NCBI RefSeq assembly: GCF_014163735.1
Contig: NZ_JACJDV010000038.1
Location: 1 to 34,526 of the forward strand
Source of the DNA: Shewanella sp. SR44-3
GTDB taxonomy: Bacteria > Pseudomonadota > Gammaproteobacteria > Enterobacterales > Shewanellaceae
Reading direction: 5' to 3'
Length of the DNA: 34,526 nt
Positions within the stretch are counted from its first letter, which is position 1. The number at the start of each line of letters is the position of its first letter. The notes below the pieces were generated by a model that worked only from the letters and a program-made list of their open reading frames with translations, made no database searches and was not told the origin of the DNA. A program made the translations under genes and the position numbers. Positions 1 through 10,358 of this stretch are shown here, piece by piece.

Positions 1-50
1 TCCGTCATCCGTCATCCGTCATCCGTCATCCGTCATCCGTCATCCGTCAT
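1..50. repeat. 7-bp tandem repeat (CCGTCAT), at least 7 copies
   Basis: Seven perfect head-to-tail copies of CCGTCAT occupy positions 2-50, preceded by a T that fits the previous copy. The array touches the window edge and probably continues to the left. It ends about 92 bp before the prpE start, so it lies in the upstream region of that gene. The heptamer is not a multiple of three. The exact copy identity is seen directly; any role in expression is inference. Confidence 0.95.
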
Positions 51-142
51 ACCAACATTGCTCACCTTAGCCCTTGGTCTAATGGGGCTTTGGCTATTTT
101 GTCAGCATAATTAAGGTCATTTAGCCCCTAGCGGAGAGCGCC

Positions 143-2059
143 ATGAGTCCCCATGGAGAAACCTTATACCAAGTGTCTATGTCCAATCCCGCGGCGTTTT
201 GGCGCCATGCCAGCGAAGCCATTGAATGGGATGTTGCGCCTCAAAAGATACTTGATGATACAAATGCACCTTTTTATCGCTGGTTTGCAGGCGGTAAGCT
301 GAATACTTGTTTTAACGCTGTTGACCGGCATGTGCTGGCAGGGCGCGGGGAGCAGATTGCGCTGCATTATATTAGCCCTGTAACAGGCGCGGAGCAGCAA
401 ATTAGCTATCAATCTTTGTTAGCTCAAGTGGAACGCTTAGCGGGGCTTTTGGTGTCTCTTGGGGTCGAAAAAGGCGATAGGGTAGTGATTTACATGCCCA
501 TGGTGCCTGAAACGGCTTATGCCATGCTGGCCTGTGCGCGCATTGGCGCTATTCATTCTGTGGTTTTTGGTGGTTTTGCGGCTAACGAACTAGCAAGCAG
601 GATTAACCATGCTAAGCCTAAAGTGGTGTTGTCGGCGTCCTGCGGCGTCGAGCCATCTGGGGTGATTGCCTATAAGCCGCTGTTGGATAACGCGTTAGCT
701 TTTGCTGAGCATAAGGTGGAACATTGCGTGATTTTACAGCGTAGCCAATGCAGTGCACACCTTGAAGCGCCAAGGGATCTTGATTGGCAATCCCAAGTGG
801 CGATGGCTCAAGCTGCGCCTTGTGTGTCTTTAGATGCTACAGATCCACTTTATATTTTATACACCTCAGGCACCACAGGTCAGCCCAAGGGGGTGGTGCG
901 GGATAACGGCGGCCATGCCGTTGCGATAGCCTGGTCGATGAAGCACATTTATGACATAGATGCGGGTGACGTATTTTGGGCAGCGTCCGATGTGGGCTGG
1001 GTAGTGGGGCATTCTTATATCGTGTACGGGCCTTTGCTGGTGGGGGCAGCCAGCATAATGTATGAAGGTAAACCCGTAGGCACCCCTGATGCGGGGGCAT
1101 TTTGGCGCATTATCGAGCGCTACAAGGTGAAAAGCTTTTTTACCGCTCCCACTGCCATGCGGGCGATTAAGCGTGAAGACCCTTTAGGGGAACAGGTTCT
1201 ACCTGAGACGCTAACCCAGCTTAAACACGTATTTTTAGCGGGGGAGCGCTGCGATCCAGAGACCTTAAACTGGAGTGGAAATGTGCTTAAACGCCCAGTT
1301 ATTGACCATTGGTGGCAAACAGAAACCGGCTGGCCGGTAGCATCAAACATGATGGGGGCGGGGCCCATTGCCATAAAGCCTGGCTCCCCTGCTAAACCAG
1401 TGCCCGGTTACTGCGTTGAAGTGCTGGACGCCATGGGCAAGCCCGTCGCTGCTGGGGAGAGTGGTAATGTGGTGATAAAATTGCCGCTGCCGCCAGGCTG
1501 CCTAACCACACTGTGGCAAAATGATAAACGCTATCTCGACAGTTATTTAGCTATGTATCCAGGCTATTACTTAACCGGCGATGCGGGCTATTTTGATGAA
1601 GACGGATACCTATTTATTATGAGCCGCATCGACGACATCATTAATGTGGCGGGGCATAGGTTATCGACCGGGCGCTTTGAAGAAGTGCTTTGCCAGCATA
1701 GCGCAGTTGCTGAAGCGGCGGTGATTGGGGTGCAAGATAAGCTTAAAGGGCAGCTGCCATTGGGCTTGGTGGTGCTTAAGCATGGGGTTGATTTATCAGA
1801 AGAGGACTTGTGTGCTCAGCTGCTTGCCTTAGTACGCCAAGAAGTCGGTGCGGTAGCGTCATTTAAGTTAGTGAGCGCAGTACAGAAACTGCCCAAAACT
1901 CGCTCAGGGAAAATACTGCGGGCGACGATGAGAAATATCGCTGATAATCAATCTTTTACTATGCCTGCCACCATAGAAGATCCCCAATCTTTAGACATAG
2001 TACGCAGTGCGCTTATCAAAATGGGCTACGCCGATGCGATGACAAAAGCCTTAAATTAA
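143..2059 (+). CDS. prpE: Propionyl-CoA synthetase PrpE
   Basis: This is a 638-residue AMP-forming acyl-CoA synthetase of the ANL superfamily. It is expected to activate propionate with ATP and CoA to propionyl-CoA, feeding the 2-methylcitrate cycle in the cytoplasm. An N-terminal ACAS-type segment is followed by the phosphate-binding loop YTSGTTGQPKG (residues 240-250), continuing VVRDNGGH, a sequence typical of PrpE rather than Acs. The motif WWQTETGW begins at residue 390. Near the C-terminus, PKTRSGKILRAT carries the adenylation lysine K590, which is acetylated in studied homologues. The length is normal for PrpE. The ATG at 143 is supported by GGAGAG about 6 nt upstream. In many Shewanella genomes prpE follows the prp/acnD/prpF genes, which would lie left of this window. 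Acetyl-CoA synthetase is less likely because of the PrpE-like motifs. Confidence 0.93.
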   Translation: MSPHGETLYQVSMSNPAAFWRHASEAIEWDVAPQKILDDTNAPFYRWFAGGKLNTCFNAVDRHVLAGRGEQIALHYISPVTGAEQQISYQSLLAQVERLAGLLVSLGVEKGDRVVIYMPMVPETAYAMLACARIGAIHSVVFGGFAANELASRINHAKPKVVLSASCGVEPSGVIAYKPLLDNALAFAEHKVEHCVILQRSQCSAHLEAPRDLDWQSQVAMAQAAPCVSLDATDPLYILYTSGTTGQPKGVVRDNGGHAVAIAWSMKHIYDIDAGDVFWAASDVGWVVGHSYIVYGPLLVGAASIMYEGKPVGTPDAGAFWRIIERYKVKSFFTAPTAMRAIKREDPLGEQVLPETLTQLKHVFLAGERCDPETLNWSGNVLKRPVIDHWWQTETGWPVASNMMGAGPIAIKPGSPAKPVPGYCVEVLDAMGKPVAAGESGNVVIKLPLPPGCLTTLWQNDKRYLDSYLAMYPGYYLTGDAGYFDEDGYLFIMSRIDDIINVAGHRLSTGRFEEVLCQHSAVAEAAVIGVQDKLKGQLPLGLVVLKHGVDLSEEDLCAQLLALVRQEVGAVASFKLVSAVQKLPKTRSGKILRATMRNIADNQSFTMPATIEDPQSLDIVRSALIKMGYADAMTKALN

Positions 2060-2079
2060 CCCTCTTGTTGTGTTTAGAG

Positions 2080-2108
2080 ACGCGGTGGCCTTGGGCACGC
2101 CGCGTTTT
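2080..2108 (+). terminator. Probable intrinsic terminator of prpE
   Basis: An ACGCGG/CCGCGT stem (2080-2085 with 2100-2105) is followed immediately by a short T run. The loop is long (14 nt) but can pair partly (TG with CA). It lies 20 bp after the prpE stop. Confidence 0.5.
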
Positions 2109-2445
2109 ATGACTTTCCATCACTCTCTAAGCGTTAACATTTATCAAGTAAAGCGGAGGATTTTATCTTGGGGTTGATTGTTAGGGACAATATCACCGCA
2201 GGTACAGTGTGAATTCAGTGTGCAAGGGGTGATATGCTCTTGAGCTGTAACCCACCCGCAGACTGACTATAGTGACTTGATCCAGACGGAGTGAAAACAC
2301 GGTTTTATACTGCTTTGAGTTGATAAATTGTCCAAAAATCCCTATAGTATCGCGTCTTAATATTTCCCCTTCGGTTTAGCGCTACTTTATCGGCTAGACT
2401 TGACATGTTTTACATGACGTACACAACTCGATTTGGAATTTCATC
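2109..2445. other. Intergenic region prpE-ybiT
   Basis: Together with the prpE terminator this is a gap of 386 bp without a convincing gene. Apart from the candidate ybiT promoter (2320-2348) I see no ORF with a ribosome binding site and no RNA gene. Confidence 0.6.
2320..2348 (+). promoter_or_regulatory. Candidate sigma-70 promoter for ybiT
   Basis: TTGATA (2320-2325) and TATAGT (2343-2348) are separated by 17 bp, close to the sigma-70 consensus. Transcription would start near 2355, leaving a leader of about 90 nt before the ybiT start. This is based on sequence match only. Confidence 0.45.
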
Positions 2446-4038
2446 TTGATTACTACAGCTAACATTACCATGCAGTTTGGCGCTAAGCCGCTGTTTGAAA
2501 ACATCTCAGTTAAATTTGGTGGCGGCAATCGCTACGGCCTCATCGGTGCCAATGGTTGTGGTAAATCCACATTCATGAAAATTTTGACCGGTGATTTAGA
2601 GCCATCGAGCGGTAATGTGTCGTTAGATGTTAATGAGCGCATGGGTAAGTTGAACCAGGATCAGTTCGCCTATGAGAAATTTTCCGTGGTCGATACCGTG
2701 ATCATGGGCCACAGAGAGTTGTGGAAAGTGAAGCAGGAGCGTGACCGCATCTATTCTTTGCCAGAAATGACCGAAGAAGATGGCATCAAGGTCTCCGAGC
2801 TTGAAATGGAATTTGCCGAGATGGACGGTTATACCGCAGAATCTCGTGCCGGTGATTTATTGCTAGGTGTTGGCATAGGCACAGAACAGCATTTCGGCTT
2901 AATGAGCCAAATCGCGCCAGGTTTTAAGCTACGTGTATTGCTAGCTCAAGCCTTGTTCTCAGATCCAGACTTGTTATTGCTCGATGAACCAACCAACAAC
3001 TTGGACATAGACACCATTCGTTGGTTGCAAGACATGCTAAACCAACGTAATAGCACCATGGTTATTATTTCTCACGATAGATATTTCCTTAACTCTGTGT
3101 GTACTCATATGGCAGATTTGGATTACGGTGAGCTACGTGTTTATCCTGGTAACTATGATGAATACATGATGGCTGCAACTCAGGCTCGCGAGCGTCTGCA
3201 ATCAGATAATGCCAAGAAAAAGGCCCAAATTGCTGAGCTGCAAACCTTCGTCGCACGTTTCTCTGCCAACGCCTCTAAAGCTAAGCAAGCTACGTCTCGC
3301 GCTAAGCAAATCGATAAGATTAAGCTTGAGGATATCAAGGCATCAAGCCGCGTGAACCCTTTTATCCGCTTTGAGCAGGAAAAGAAATTATTCCGCAATG
3401 CTTTGGTGGTGGAAAATCTTGCTAAAGGCTATGACAAACCATTATTCAGCCAGTTTAACCTTATGGTTGAAGTGGGTGAGCGTATTGCTATTCTAGGTGA
3501 AAACGGCGTGGGTAAAACCACCTTAATGCGAACCTTAGTGCATGATATTCCTCAGGATGAAGGTACTATCCAGTGGTCTGAAAACGCCAACATTGGCTAT
3601 TACGCTCAGGATCACGAAGCTGATTTTGCTAATGACATGAGCTTATTCGATTGGATGAGCCAGTGGCGTAAACCTGAAGATGATGACCAATCAGTGCGCG
3701 CTATTTTAGGCCGCATGTTGTTCGGTTCTGATGATATTAAAAAATCAGTGACTGTGCTTTCTGGTGGTGAAAAGGGCCGTATGTATTTCGGCAAACTCAT
3801 TATGCAAAAAGCCAACATCTTGATGCTTGATGAACCCACCAACCACATGGATATGGAATCAATTGAGTCATTGAACAATGCCCTTGAAATGTATGAAGGC
3901 ACCTTGATGTTTGTCTCTCACGATCGGGCGTTTGTGTCATCACTAGCCACCCGTATTTTAGAAGTGACGGCCAATGGTATTAATGACTTTAAAGGCACTT
4001 ATGATGAGTTCCTGCGTAGTAAAGGCATTGATGCTTAA
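2446..4038 (+). CDS. ybiT: ABC-F family ATPase YbiT
   Basis: This is a 530-residue protein with two ABC ATPase domains and no membrane segments, the layout of ABC-F translation factors that act at the ribosomal E site. Walker A motifs are GANGCGKST (residues 34-42) and GENGVGKTT (351-359). Walker B motifs are in [12 protein letters not shown] and [11 protein letters not shown]. The second domain has a canonical LSGGEKGR signature, while the first has the degenerate PGFKLRV seen in YbiT. A charged helical linker around residues 245-320 joins the domains. The sequence is nearly collinear with E. coli YbiT as I recall it, from the N-terminal TMQFG..PLFENIS to the C-terminal LRSKGI. The start is TTG at 2446, supported by GGAA at 2435-2438 and by the N-terminal alignment. 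No in-frame ATG fits as well. The gene is followed by a strong terminator, so it appears monocistronic. Confidence 0.94.
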   Translation: MITTANITMQFGAKPLFENISVKFGGGNRYGLIGANGCGKSTFMKILTGDLEPSSGNVSLDVNERMGKLNQDQFAYEKFSVVDTVIMGHRELWKVKQERDRIYSLPEMTEEDGIKVSELEMEFAEMDGYTAESRAGDLLLGVGIGTEQHFGLMSQIAPGFKLRVLLAQALFSDPDLLLLDEPTNNLDIDTIRWLQDMLNQRNSTMVIISHDRYFLNSVCTHMADLDYGELRVYPGNYDEYMMAATQARERLQSDNAKKKAQIAELQTFVARFSANASKAKQATSRAKQIDKIKLEDIKASSRVNPFIRFEQEKKLFRNALVVENLAKGYDKPLFSQFNLMVEVGERIAILGENGVGKTTLMRTLVHDIPQDEGTIQWSENANIGYYAQDHEADFANDMSLFDWMSQWRKPEDDDQSVRAILGRMLFGSDDIKKSVTVLSGGEKGRMYFGKLIMQKANILMLDEPTNHMDMESIESLNNALEMYEGTLMFVSHDRAFVSSLATRILEVTANGINDFKGTYDEFLRSKGIDA

Positions 4039-4060
4039 GTCTGCTTTTATGTGATATTGA

Positions 4061-4087
4061 AAACCCGCTAATCAAGCGGGTTTTTTT
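4061..4087 (+). terminator. Intrinsic terminator of ybiT
   Basis: The perfect 8-bp stem AAACCCGC/GCGGGTTT (4061-4068 with 4076-4083) has a 7-nt loop and runs directly into a seven-T tract. Confidence 0.9.
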
Positions 4088-4201
4088 ATGGCTAAAATTT
4101 AACATTAGCTTGAATACTATCAGAATAAATCAGTTATTTTCGGCGACAGAAAAAAGCTCTGCTAAACTCAAATTATCTTAATTTTGAGTGTGGTGAGTGA
4201 A

Positions 4202-6151
4202 ATGACGTTTAATCTGCAAAATTTTAAAATCCGCCATTTGCTAATTTTAATCATTAGTTTTGCGTTAATATTTTTAGCCGTCTCCACAACATTACTTAAT
4301 AGGTCATTATTTTTCACCTCTGCAGAAAAAAGTATTGAGCAAGATTTGCTACCTAATCAACTGGCAAAATTAGAAGCCCAGATCCGCTATCAACTCAGTA
4401 CCCCAATCGAACTTTCTAAAGGCATGAGTCAAAACAAGTTTTTACTCGATTGGGTTATGGCTGGTGAGCCTGATGCTAGCCAAGGCCAAATCATAGATTA
4501 TTTGGCTTATATTCAAAAAGAAAATCAAGCCAGTGTCGTCTATTGGGTATCTAATTCATCTGGTAAATACTTAACCAATAATGGATTGCTTAAAACCATG
4601 AGTAAAAGTGATAGCGCTGACGGTTGGTTTTATCGCTTTCTTGGTGAACAAAGGCCTTATGAGATTTCTTTCGACTTTGTAAAAGACAGCACAGACATTA
4701 CTGCATACGTTAACTACCGAGTGACATATAACGGTAATGATATTGGAGTGGTTGGCTTAGGTTATAACCTAAAATTACTCAGTCGCAGTATTTTACATAA
4801 TAAAGTCGGCGAAACGGGTTATGTGTTTATTGCTAATGATGCAGGTGAAATAATAATCCATCCATCATTAGAGCAACTAGACAGTAATAAACTAAAACAA
4901 AATCGCGATTTTTCCGCTATTGCCGATAATCTGCTTAAAAAAGAGGCGAGCTATACATTTAATCGGACAAAGATTAAAGGCGAAGACATGTATGTCGCCA
5001 GTGTTGGGATCCCTGAGCTCAATTGGAAGATTTTAGCTGTATTGCCCAGCGAAGAACCCATGTCGAGCATTCGTTCAACGTTATTTAAAAGCAGCGCTTT
5101 AAATCTTGTTATCGTTATTTTCTTTATTCTTGTTATGGTCAAGCTTGCCAGTCGCATTACCTTACCCATTACAGAAATTGGTGAGCGCTTGATGACTATG
5201 GCCAAAGCCGGTGGCGATTTAACCCATCAACTTAACCAAGACAGGCGCGATGAATTGGGTACCTTAGCCCAAGGTTTTAATGCCATTATCAGTAAAGTAC
5301 GCACTATCATGGTGGATATCAAAATATTAGAAGATCAGATGACTCACTCTTTTAATGATATACGGCGCATGTCCACTGAAATTAATAATTGCGTCAATGC
5401 ACAGCAACAAGAATCAGATTCGGTTGCCGCAGCAGCAACGCAAATGACCCACAGCATTCAATCTGTGAGTGATTTAGCCAATGAGTCGGCATCAAACACT
5501 GAATTGACTCAGCAAAAGATCATCAAGGTCAATCAAGGGGTGCTTGAATGCAATCAATTGATGCAGTCTTTGCATCTGAGCAATGAAAGCACCCAAGAAA
5601 AGATTTCTCAGCTTGCAGCGCAAACCTTAACCATCAGTTCAGTGGTGGATGTGATTAGTGGCATTTCTGAGCAGACTAACTTGCTGGCGCTTAACGCGGC
5701 CATTGAAGCGGCTCGTGCCGGAGAGCAAGGCCGTGGTTTTGCTGTGGTTGCCGATGAAGTTCGTACCTTGGCGGCGCGGACTCAAAAATCGACCCAAGAA
5801 ATTAAATCTGTCATTGATAACTTGCAGGCTCAGTCTAAAGAAACCGTATCTGCTATGCATAAAAATACTGAACTTGCCTCAGCAGGCCTTGAAAAAACCA
5901 GTGTTGCCAGTGAAGCGTTAAAGCAAGTGGTGCAAGATATTGGCAATATTACTAACCAAAACAGTCAAGTGGCGGTGGCGACTCAGGAGCAATCTAATGT
6001 GATAGGTGAGCTCAATTCAAATATTAACCAAATTGCAGATATGTCGCGGATGATTGCCGATTTCTCAACCCAAACCCAAGGCTCGGTGCAACAATTAGAT
6101 GCTCAGAAACGTAATCTCACCCAATTAGTGGGGCAGTTTAAAACCCAATAA
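4202..6151 (+). CDS. Methyl-accepting chemotaxis protein with Cache-like sensor
   Basis: This is a transmembrane chemoreceptor of about 649 residues. A first membrane helix lies near residues 12-32. A large periplasmic ligand-binding region follows, with features of a dCache_1 domain ([31 protein letters not shown]). A second helix ([15 protein letters not shown]) leads into a HAMP domain and the cytoplasmic coiled-coil signalling domain. The hairpin tip has the conserved [20 protein letters not shown]. It should control CheA kinase in response to an unknown small ligand. No C-terminal NWETF-type pentapeptide for CheR binding is visible. The frame is open from a TTG at 4184, but I choose the ATG at 4202 because GGTGAG lies just upstream; GTG codons at 4190 and 4193 are alternatives. 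It lies between a terminator and a long AT-rich gap, so it is probably transcribed alone. Confidence 0.9.
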   Translation: MTFNLQNFKIRHLLILIISFALIFLAVSTTLLNRSLFFTSAEKSIEQDLLPNQLAKLEAQIRYQLSTPIELSKGMSQNKFLLDWVMAGEPDASQGQIIDYLAYIQKENQASVVYWVSNSSGKYLTNNGLLKTMSKSDSADGWFYRFLGEQRPYEISFDFVKDSTDITAYVNYRVTYNGNDIGVVGLGYNLKLLSRSILHNKVGETGYVFIANDAGEIIIHPSLEQLDSNKLKQNRDFSAIADNLLKKEASYTFNRTKIKGEDMYVASVGIPELNWKILAVLPSEEPMSSIRSTLFKSSALNLVIVIFFILVMVKLASRITLPITEIGERLMTMAKAGGDLTHQLNQDRRDELGTLAQGFNAIISKVRTIMVDIKILEDQMTHSFNDIRRMSTEINNCVNAQQQESDSVAAAATQMTHSIQSVSDLANESASNTELTQQKIIKVNQGVLECNQLMQSLHLSNESTQEKISQLAAQTLTISSVVDVISGISEQTNLLALNAAIEAARAGEQGRGFAVVADEVRTLAARTQKSTQEIKSVIDNLQAQSKETVSAMHKNTELASAGLEKTSVASEALKQVVQDIGNITNQNSQVAVATQEQSNVIGELNSNINQIADMSRMIADFSTQTQGSVQQLDAQKRNLTQLVGQFKTQ

Positions 6152-6357
6152 GCAGTGATTAATAACTCACAATTATGGCGGCTAGTCATGGCCGCTGTTA
6201 CTGTAACAGAGAATAATTTATTCAATTGTCGGTCTAAACTGTGACTATTGTCTAATATATTGATATAGATGATAAGTCTAGGCTTTAGTCCCCGCTATAT
6301 TAGCCGCTAATCAGATATATATTAGCTACGTTATATATAACAAATGAGAGAACAAGT

Positions 6358-8361
6358 ATGAAATTGCAATGGATAGGCAATTTGAAAGTATTCCAGAAAT
6401 TAGTTCTAGTCATTCTCCCTCCTTTGGTCGCGTTATTTCTGTATGGCAGTTTGTATACCTTTGATAAGTATCAAACAGCCCATAGTGTTGAGCAAACCGG
6501 CATACTCACAGAGCTTGCAGTGGTGAACAGTAAACTGGTGCATGAAGTGCAAAAAGAACGCGGCATGAGTGCTGGTTTCATTGCTTCTAATGGCAGTGCG
6601 TTTGCCGATGTACTACCAGCACAGCGCCGGCTTACTGATAGCCAAATAGTATTATTTAATCAAACCGTTGATAGTAGTGAGTTAACTCAAGGCATGTTAG
6701 TGTTTGTAACAAAAGTACGCCAAGATTTGCAAACCCTCAGTCAAACCCGTCAGCAAGTGGACAGTTTAAGCATGCCATTGGCCGATGCCGTGAGTTATTA
6801 CACTCATATCAATAGTGATTTACTGGCCGTGGTGGACGGTATTGCTCGTCGGGGTAAAAACCGTGAGCTCGCTATCAAGGTTGCCGCGTTCGGGGCTTTT
6901 TTACAGCTTAAGGAGCGTGCAGGTATAGAGCGTGCAGTTTTGAGTGCAACTTTTGGTCAAGCAGGCTTTAAAGATGGTATGTATGTGCGTTTCATTACCT
7001 TAATGTCAGAGCAAAATACCTACTTAGAGCGTTTTAAGGCCTTAGCAACGACAAGTTTGCGAGATGATGTGACTCGGTTATTAACTCAGCATCAATCTAT
7101 GCAAGAGGTAGAGCGCTTACGTGGGCTTGCACTCTCCCAAGACCGCCTGAAAATACAGGCTCAATCTTCTCAAGACTGGTTTAAAACCGCCAGTGAACGG
7201 ATAAATCTATTGGCAGAGTTCGATGGCAAACTTGGAGCTAATTTACTCAGTATGGCCCGTAAAAAGCAGCTTGAAGCAAGCAGCCACATGTGGACTGCCA
7301 TTATTATCTTATTCGTTACAGTGGCGTTAATCTCATTCTTAAGTATGACAGTATCTCAATATTTGCATGTGAGTTTGAAGACCATCTACAACCAAATCAC
7401 ACATGCAGGGCACAATTTTGATTTAAGCACTCGTATTCACCATCAGAGCCAAGATGAATTTGGTCAATTATCACAGGCCTTTAATGGCATGATGGATGAT
7501 TTTGAATCAGTGATTGCAACCGTGCGTCAAAATGCATCTCAACTGATGCAGGCGGTAGAGCAAATGAATGGCTTTGCCAGTAAATTGCAAAATGATGTGT
7601 CCCAAGGCTCATCTGAAGCAGATCAAGTGGCTTCAGCTATGACTGAAATGAGTGCCACAGTATCGCAAATTGCTGCCAATGCCGTGCAAGCATCAGAAGC
7701 CTCTGCTGCGGCGAGCAAAGAAGCCGTAGAAGGTAATCAAGAGGTGGATAAAACCAGTGAAGCCATCAAGAAACTTGCCATTGATATTAGTGAGGCCGCA
7801 GACGCTATCAAGACCTTAGACAACGATGTTCACGGTATTGTTGCCATTTTAGATGTGATAAGTGGTATTTCAGAACAAACCAATTTGCTGGCACTTAATG
7901 CAGCGATTGAAGCGGCTCGAGCCGGCGAGCAGGGCCGAGGCTTTGCTGTGGTCGCCGATGAGGTCCGCACTTTAGCTCAGCGCACACAGTCATCGACCAT
8001 GGATATTAAAAACATGACTGAAAAGCTTAAGTCTGGTGCTGCGTTTGCAGTGCAAGCTATGGAACGAGGCCAGGTTCAAGCCAGTGATAGTGTTAAAGAA
8101 GTGGAGTATGCTGGCGCTGAATTACAGCAAATAGTCAGTCATGTGCAAATCATAGATAGCATGAACGAGCAAATTGCTACTGCGACTCATGAGCAATCTA
8201 TGGTTGCCGAAGATGTTAATCGTAATGCAATGCAGATCAGCGAAGTTTATCGTCAAACACAGGAAGTGGCCAGTGCCATTAGCGCGCTTAATGACAACTT
8301 GTTGTCTAATGCTAGTGAAATGTCGACCCAAGTCAGAAAGTTCACTCTAACCATGAGTTAA
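6358..8361 (+). CDS. Methyl-accepting chemotaxis protein with NIT-type sensor
   Basis: This 667-residue chemoreceptor differs from the preceding one. The first membrane helix is near residues 17-30. The periplasmic region (about 40-300) is helical and carries the pattern [18 protein letters not shown], followed by AQRRLTDSQ. This is the signature of the NIT domain (PF08376), found in nitrate/nitrite-sensing receptors and regulators. A second helix (about 310-335) leads into HAMP and then the MCP signalling domain. [18 protein letters not shown] begins at residue 499. The ATG at 6358 has GAGAGAAC about 6 nt upstream. A 206-bp AT-rich gap and a downstream terminator suggest its own transcription unit. 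The nitrate ligand is a family-level expectation; NIT domains can bind other ligands or none. Confidence 0.9.
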   Translation: MKLQWIGNLKVFQKLVLVILPPLVALFLYGSLYTFDKYQTAHSVEQTGILTELAVVNSKLVHEVQKERGMSAGFIASNGSAFADVLPAQRRLTDSQIVLFNQTVDSSELTQGMLVFVTKVRQDLQTLSQTRQQVDSLSMPLADAVSYYTHINSDLLAVVDGIARRGKNRELAIKVAAFGAFLQLKERAGIERAVLSATFGQAGFKDGMYVRFITLMSEQNTYLERFKALATTSLRDDVTRLLTQHQSMQEVERLRGLALSQDRLKIQAQSSQDWFKTASERINLLAEFDGKLGANLLSMARKKQLEASSHMWTAIIILFVTVALISFLSMTVSQYLHVSLKTIYNQITHAGHNFDLSTRIHHQSQDEFGQLSQAFNGMMDDFESVIATVRQNASQLMQAVEQMNGFASKLQNDVSQGSSEADQVASAMTEMSATVSQIAANAVQASEASAAASKEAVEGNQEVDKTSEAIKKLAIDISEAADAIKTLDNDVHGIVAILDVISGISEQTNLLALNAAIEAARAGEQGRGFAVVADEVRTLAQRTQSSTMDIKNMTEKLKSGAAFAVQAMERGQVQASDSVKEVEYAGAELQQIVSHVQIIDSMNEQIATATHEQSMVAEDVNRNAMQISEVYRQTQEVASAISALNDNLLSNASEMSTQVRKFTLTMS

Positions 8362-8405
8362 GCCATCGCTAAGGTTAATCTCAGAGGTCATATTGTACTT
8401 AGTCG

Positions 8406-8435
8406 AACCGGGCCAGTTGGCTCGGTTTGTTTTTT
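8406..8435 (+). terminator. Intrinsic terminator after the NIT chemoreceptor
   Basis: AACCGGGCC pairs with GGCTCGGTT (8406-8414 with 8419-8427, one G-U pair) around an AGTT loop. It is followed by TGTTTTTT. Confidence 0.85.
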
Positions 8436-8481
8436 AACTACAAAGTGTTAACATTTTGCCAAGTTTATAAAAAGGATGGCA

Positions 8482-9273
8482 ATGCCAATGTCTGACAGTA
8501 CGTATTTTAGCCTTAATCAACAGGCTTGGGATGAGAGAGCCAAGGTGCATTTCGACTCTCAATTTTATGATGTCCCTGGATTTATGCAAGGCAATAGCTC
8601 GCTTACTGAAATAGAGTCCGCTGAACTTAGCGAAATTGAAGTGCGCGGCAAGAGCATGCTTCATCTGCAATGTCATTTTGGCCTTGATAGCCTGTCTTGG
8701 GCACGTTTAGGTGCCAAAGTGACAGGGGTTGATTTCTCCGCTCCTGCTATTGAGAAAGCGCGCGAGCTGAATCAAGCCTTAAATTTAGATGCACAGTTTA
8801 TCTGTAGTGATGTCTACAGCTATGGCGAGACGGCTAAAACTGAGTTTGATCTTGTATTTACTTCTTTTGGCACTATTTGCTGGTTGCCTTGCATTGACAC
8901 TTGGGCTCAGGTTGTTGCAAATAGTCTTAAAAGTGGCGGCATTTTTTATATGGCAGAATTTCATCCCATTCGAGATTTTCTTGCCGGTGAAAGTTATTTT
9001 CACGCACCAGCACCTTATGTCTATGATGAAGGTACTTATACTGAAAATGGCGCAGGTCACGAAGCCAGTATGGCATCATGGTCACACCCGTTAAGCCGCG
9101 TGATTACCGCGCTCATAGATGCTGGAATTAAGATAGATAAAGTCAGTGAGTTTCCCTTCAGCCCCTATGATTGTTTCGAAGGATTAGAACAGCGGGAACC
9201 CAAACGATTTTCTCTATGGATTGGCACTCATGCCTTACCTCTGGTATACAGTATAAAAGGAACTAAAATTTAG
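8482..9273 (+). CDS. Class I SAM-dependent methyltransferase
   Basis: This is a soluble protein of about 263 residues with a methyltransferase Rossmann fold. The SAM-binding motif I is the variant MLHLQCHFGLDSLSWARLGA (near residue 58), followed by VTGVDFS with the acidic residue that binds the ribose. The sequence later contains DLVFTSFGTICWLP, the motif IV region. The LQCHFG variant is seen in a broad group of uncharacterised bacterial methyltransferases, so the substrate is unknown. Three in-frame ATGs sit at 8476, 8482 and 8488. The AAAGG at 8471-8475 abuts the first, so 8482 or 8488 is the likelier start. The gene lies 67 bp before a small monooxygenase-fold gene in the same direction and may share its transcript. 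Confidence 0.82.
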   Translation: MPMSDSTYFSLNQQAWDERAKVHFDSQFYDVPGFMQGNSSLTEIESAELSEIEVRGKSMLHLQCHFGLDSLSWARLGAKVTGVDFSAPAIEKARELNQALNLDAQFICSDVYSYGETAKTEFDLVFTSFGTICWLPCIDTWAQVVANSLKSGGIFYMAEFHPIRDFLAGESYFHAPAPYVYDEGTYTENGAGHEASMASWSHPLSRVITALIDAGIKIDKVSEFPFSPYDCFEGLEQREPKRFSLWIGTHALPLVYSIKGTKI

Positions 9274-9340
9274 TAAAATCATTTTGTTAACATGACACGT
9301 TTAGGTGTTAATCTTGACTTATTATTTGCAGGAGAGCAGC

Positions 9341-9679
9341 ATGATCGCAGTAATTTTTGAAGTTGTCCCCACTGTTGAAGGCAAGAGTGAATACTTGCAT
9401 GTGGCCCAAGAGATGCGTAAATACTTAGAAGGTCGCCAGGGGTTGATCTCTATTGAGCGCTTTCAGAGTTTAACTGATGACGGCAAAGTATTAAGTCTGT
9501 CGTTCTGGGAAGATATTGATTCCATCACTCAATGGCGCAATCAAATGGCTCACAGCATTGCAGAGGAGTCAGGGATCATTCCTTTGATGTTCAAATCTTA
9601 TCGTATCCGCACCGCTGAAGTGTTCCAAGATCACAGTGAAGTGCTAATACAAGAGGAGCAAGATGCTCAAGGCGAGTAA
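9341..9679 (+). CDS. Antibiotic biosynthesis monooxygenase (ABM) domain protein
   Basis: This is a 112-residue single-domain protein with the dimeric alpha/beta-barrel (ferredoxin-like) pattern of the ABM family. It has an opening beta strand (MIAVIFEVVP), a helix (KSEYLHVAQEMRKYL), and the strand-turn GLISIERFQSL. A further strand with LSFWEDIDSITQWRN is typical of the fold. Such proteins include small monooxygenases and heme-related enzymes, but many have no known substrate. The open frame begins at 9305. The ATG at 9341 is preferred because GGAGAG lies 4 nt upstream and the fold begins there. A strong terminator follows. Specific activity cannot be assigned. Confidence 0.8.
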   Translation: MIAVIFEVVPTVEGKSEYLHVAQEMRKYLEGRQGLISIERFQSLTDDGKVLSLSFWEDIDSITQWRNQMAHSIAEESGIIPLMFKSYRIRTAEVFQDHSEVLIQEEQDAQGE

Positions 9680-9701
9680 TACTTGCTGAACATCATTATC
9701 T

Positions 9702-9730
9702 AGCAGTAGCTTAGCTACTGCTTTTTTTTT
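9702..9730 (+). terminator. Intrinsic terminator
   Basis: The perfect 9-bp stem AGCAGTAGC/GCTACTGCT (9702-9710 with 9714-9722) has a TTA loop and a run of nine Ts. Confidence 0.92.
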
Positions 9731-9878
9731 GCATTTTTTGTCTTTAAAAAAATAGGTATTATTCGGTATGCGAATGATGAATTTATGTGAGCCAATTCAT
9801 AGTCTATTCCATTAAGCTTGTTTACATTAGCCGCTCATGATTCACTGACATTCTTATTCGTTAAGTGAGTTCAGTCTT

Positions 9879-10358
9879 TTGAATTATCAATATTTTATCC
9901 TAGCCAAAGCTTTGCATATTTTAGCTATAGTATTTTGGATTGGCGGGGTTGCCTTCGTGACCACAGTGCTATTGCCAGCCCTTAGGCGGGATCAGGATGA
10001 AAGTCAGCGCCTAGCCCAGTTTGAGCGCTTAGAAGGCCAGTTTAGTTTTCAGGCTAAATTTGCGACTTTACTTGCAGGAGCCACGGGATTTTATATGCTT
10101 CATATGACGAATGCTTGGCCGCGCTTATTTGAGCCAAGCCAATGGTGGCTGCATTTAATGATTTTTATATGGGCTATTTTTACCTTAGTCTTGTTTGTTT
10201 TAGAGCCCTTGTTTCTTCATCGCTGGTTTCATGCTCAAGCGGTAAAAAACAGCCAGCGGACATTTAAGCTGTTACAAGGTATGCACATTATCTTACTAAG
10301 TTTGAGCTTAACTGCAGTATTTGCAGGCATGATAGGGGCTCACGGTTATCAGTTTTGA
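9879..10358 (+). CDS. HemJ/CopD-like four-helix membrane protein
   Basis: This 159-residue protein has four predicted membrane helices at about residues 7-30, 58-76, 86-110 and 132-152. The first helix contains KALHILAIVFWIGGVAFV, resembling the His-bearing first helix of HemJ-like and CopD-like integral membrane proteins. Further histidines lie in LFLHRWFH and GMHIILL, possible heme or metal ligands. The start is a TTG at 9879, with AAGTGAG about 9 nt upstream. No ATG would preserve the first helix. The 3' end overlaps the end of the convergent NAD(P)HX dehydratase gene by 10 bp. It could be a heme-pathway protein, a copper-related protein, or neither; the family resemblance is moderate. Confidence 0.65.
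   Translation: MNYQYFILAKALHILAIVFWIGGVAFVTTVLLPALRRDQDESQRLAQFERLEGQFSFQAKFATLLAGATGFYMLHMTNAWPRLFEPSQWWLHLMIFIWAIFTLVLFVLEPLFLHRWFHAQAVKNSQRTFKLLQGMHIILLSLSLTAVFAGMIGAHGYQF

Noticed and set aside
1..50. CRISPR array at the left edge
   Set aside because: The repeats are 7 bp and contiguous, with no spacers and no cas genes nearby.
4100..4201. Sigma-28 (flagellar) promoter for the first chemoreceptor
   Set aside because: No pair resembling TAAA and GCCGATAA at the right spacing was found here or before the second chemoreceptor.
8789..9094. 101-residue open frame on the plus strand within the methyltransferase gene
   Set aside because: It lies wholly inside a well-supported gene in another frame, has no ribosome binding site, and its hydrophobic stretches follow from the shifted frame.
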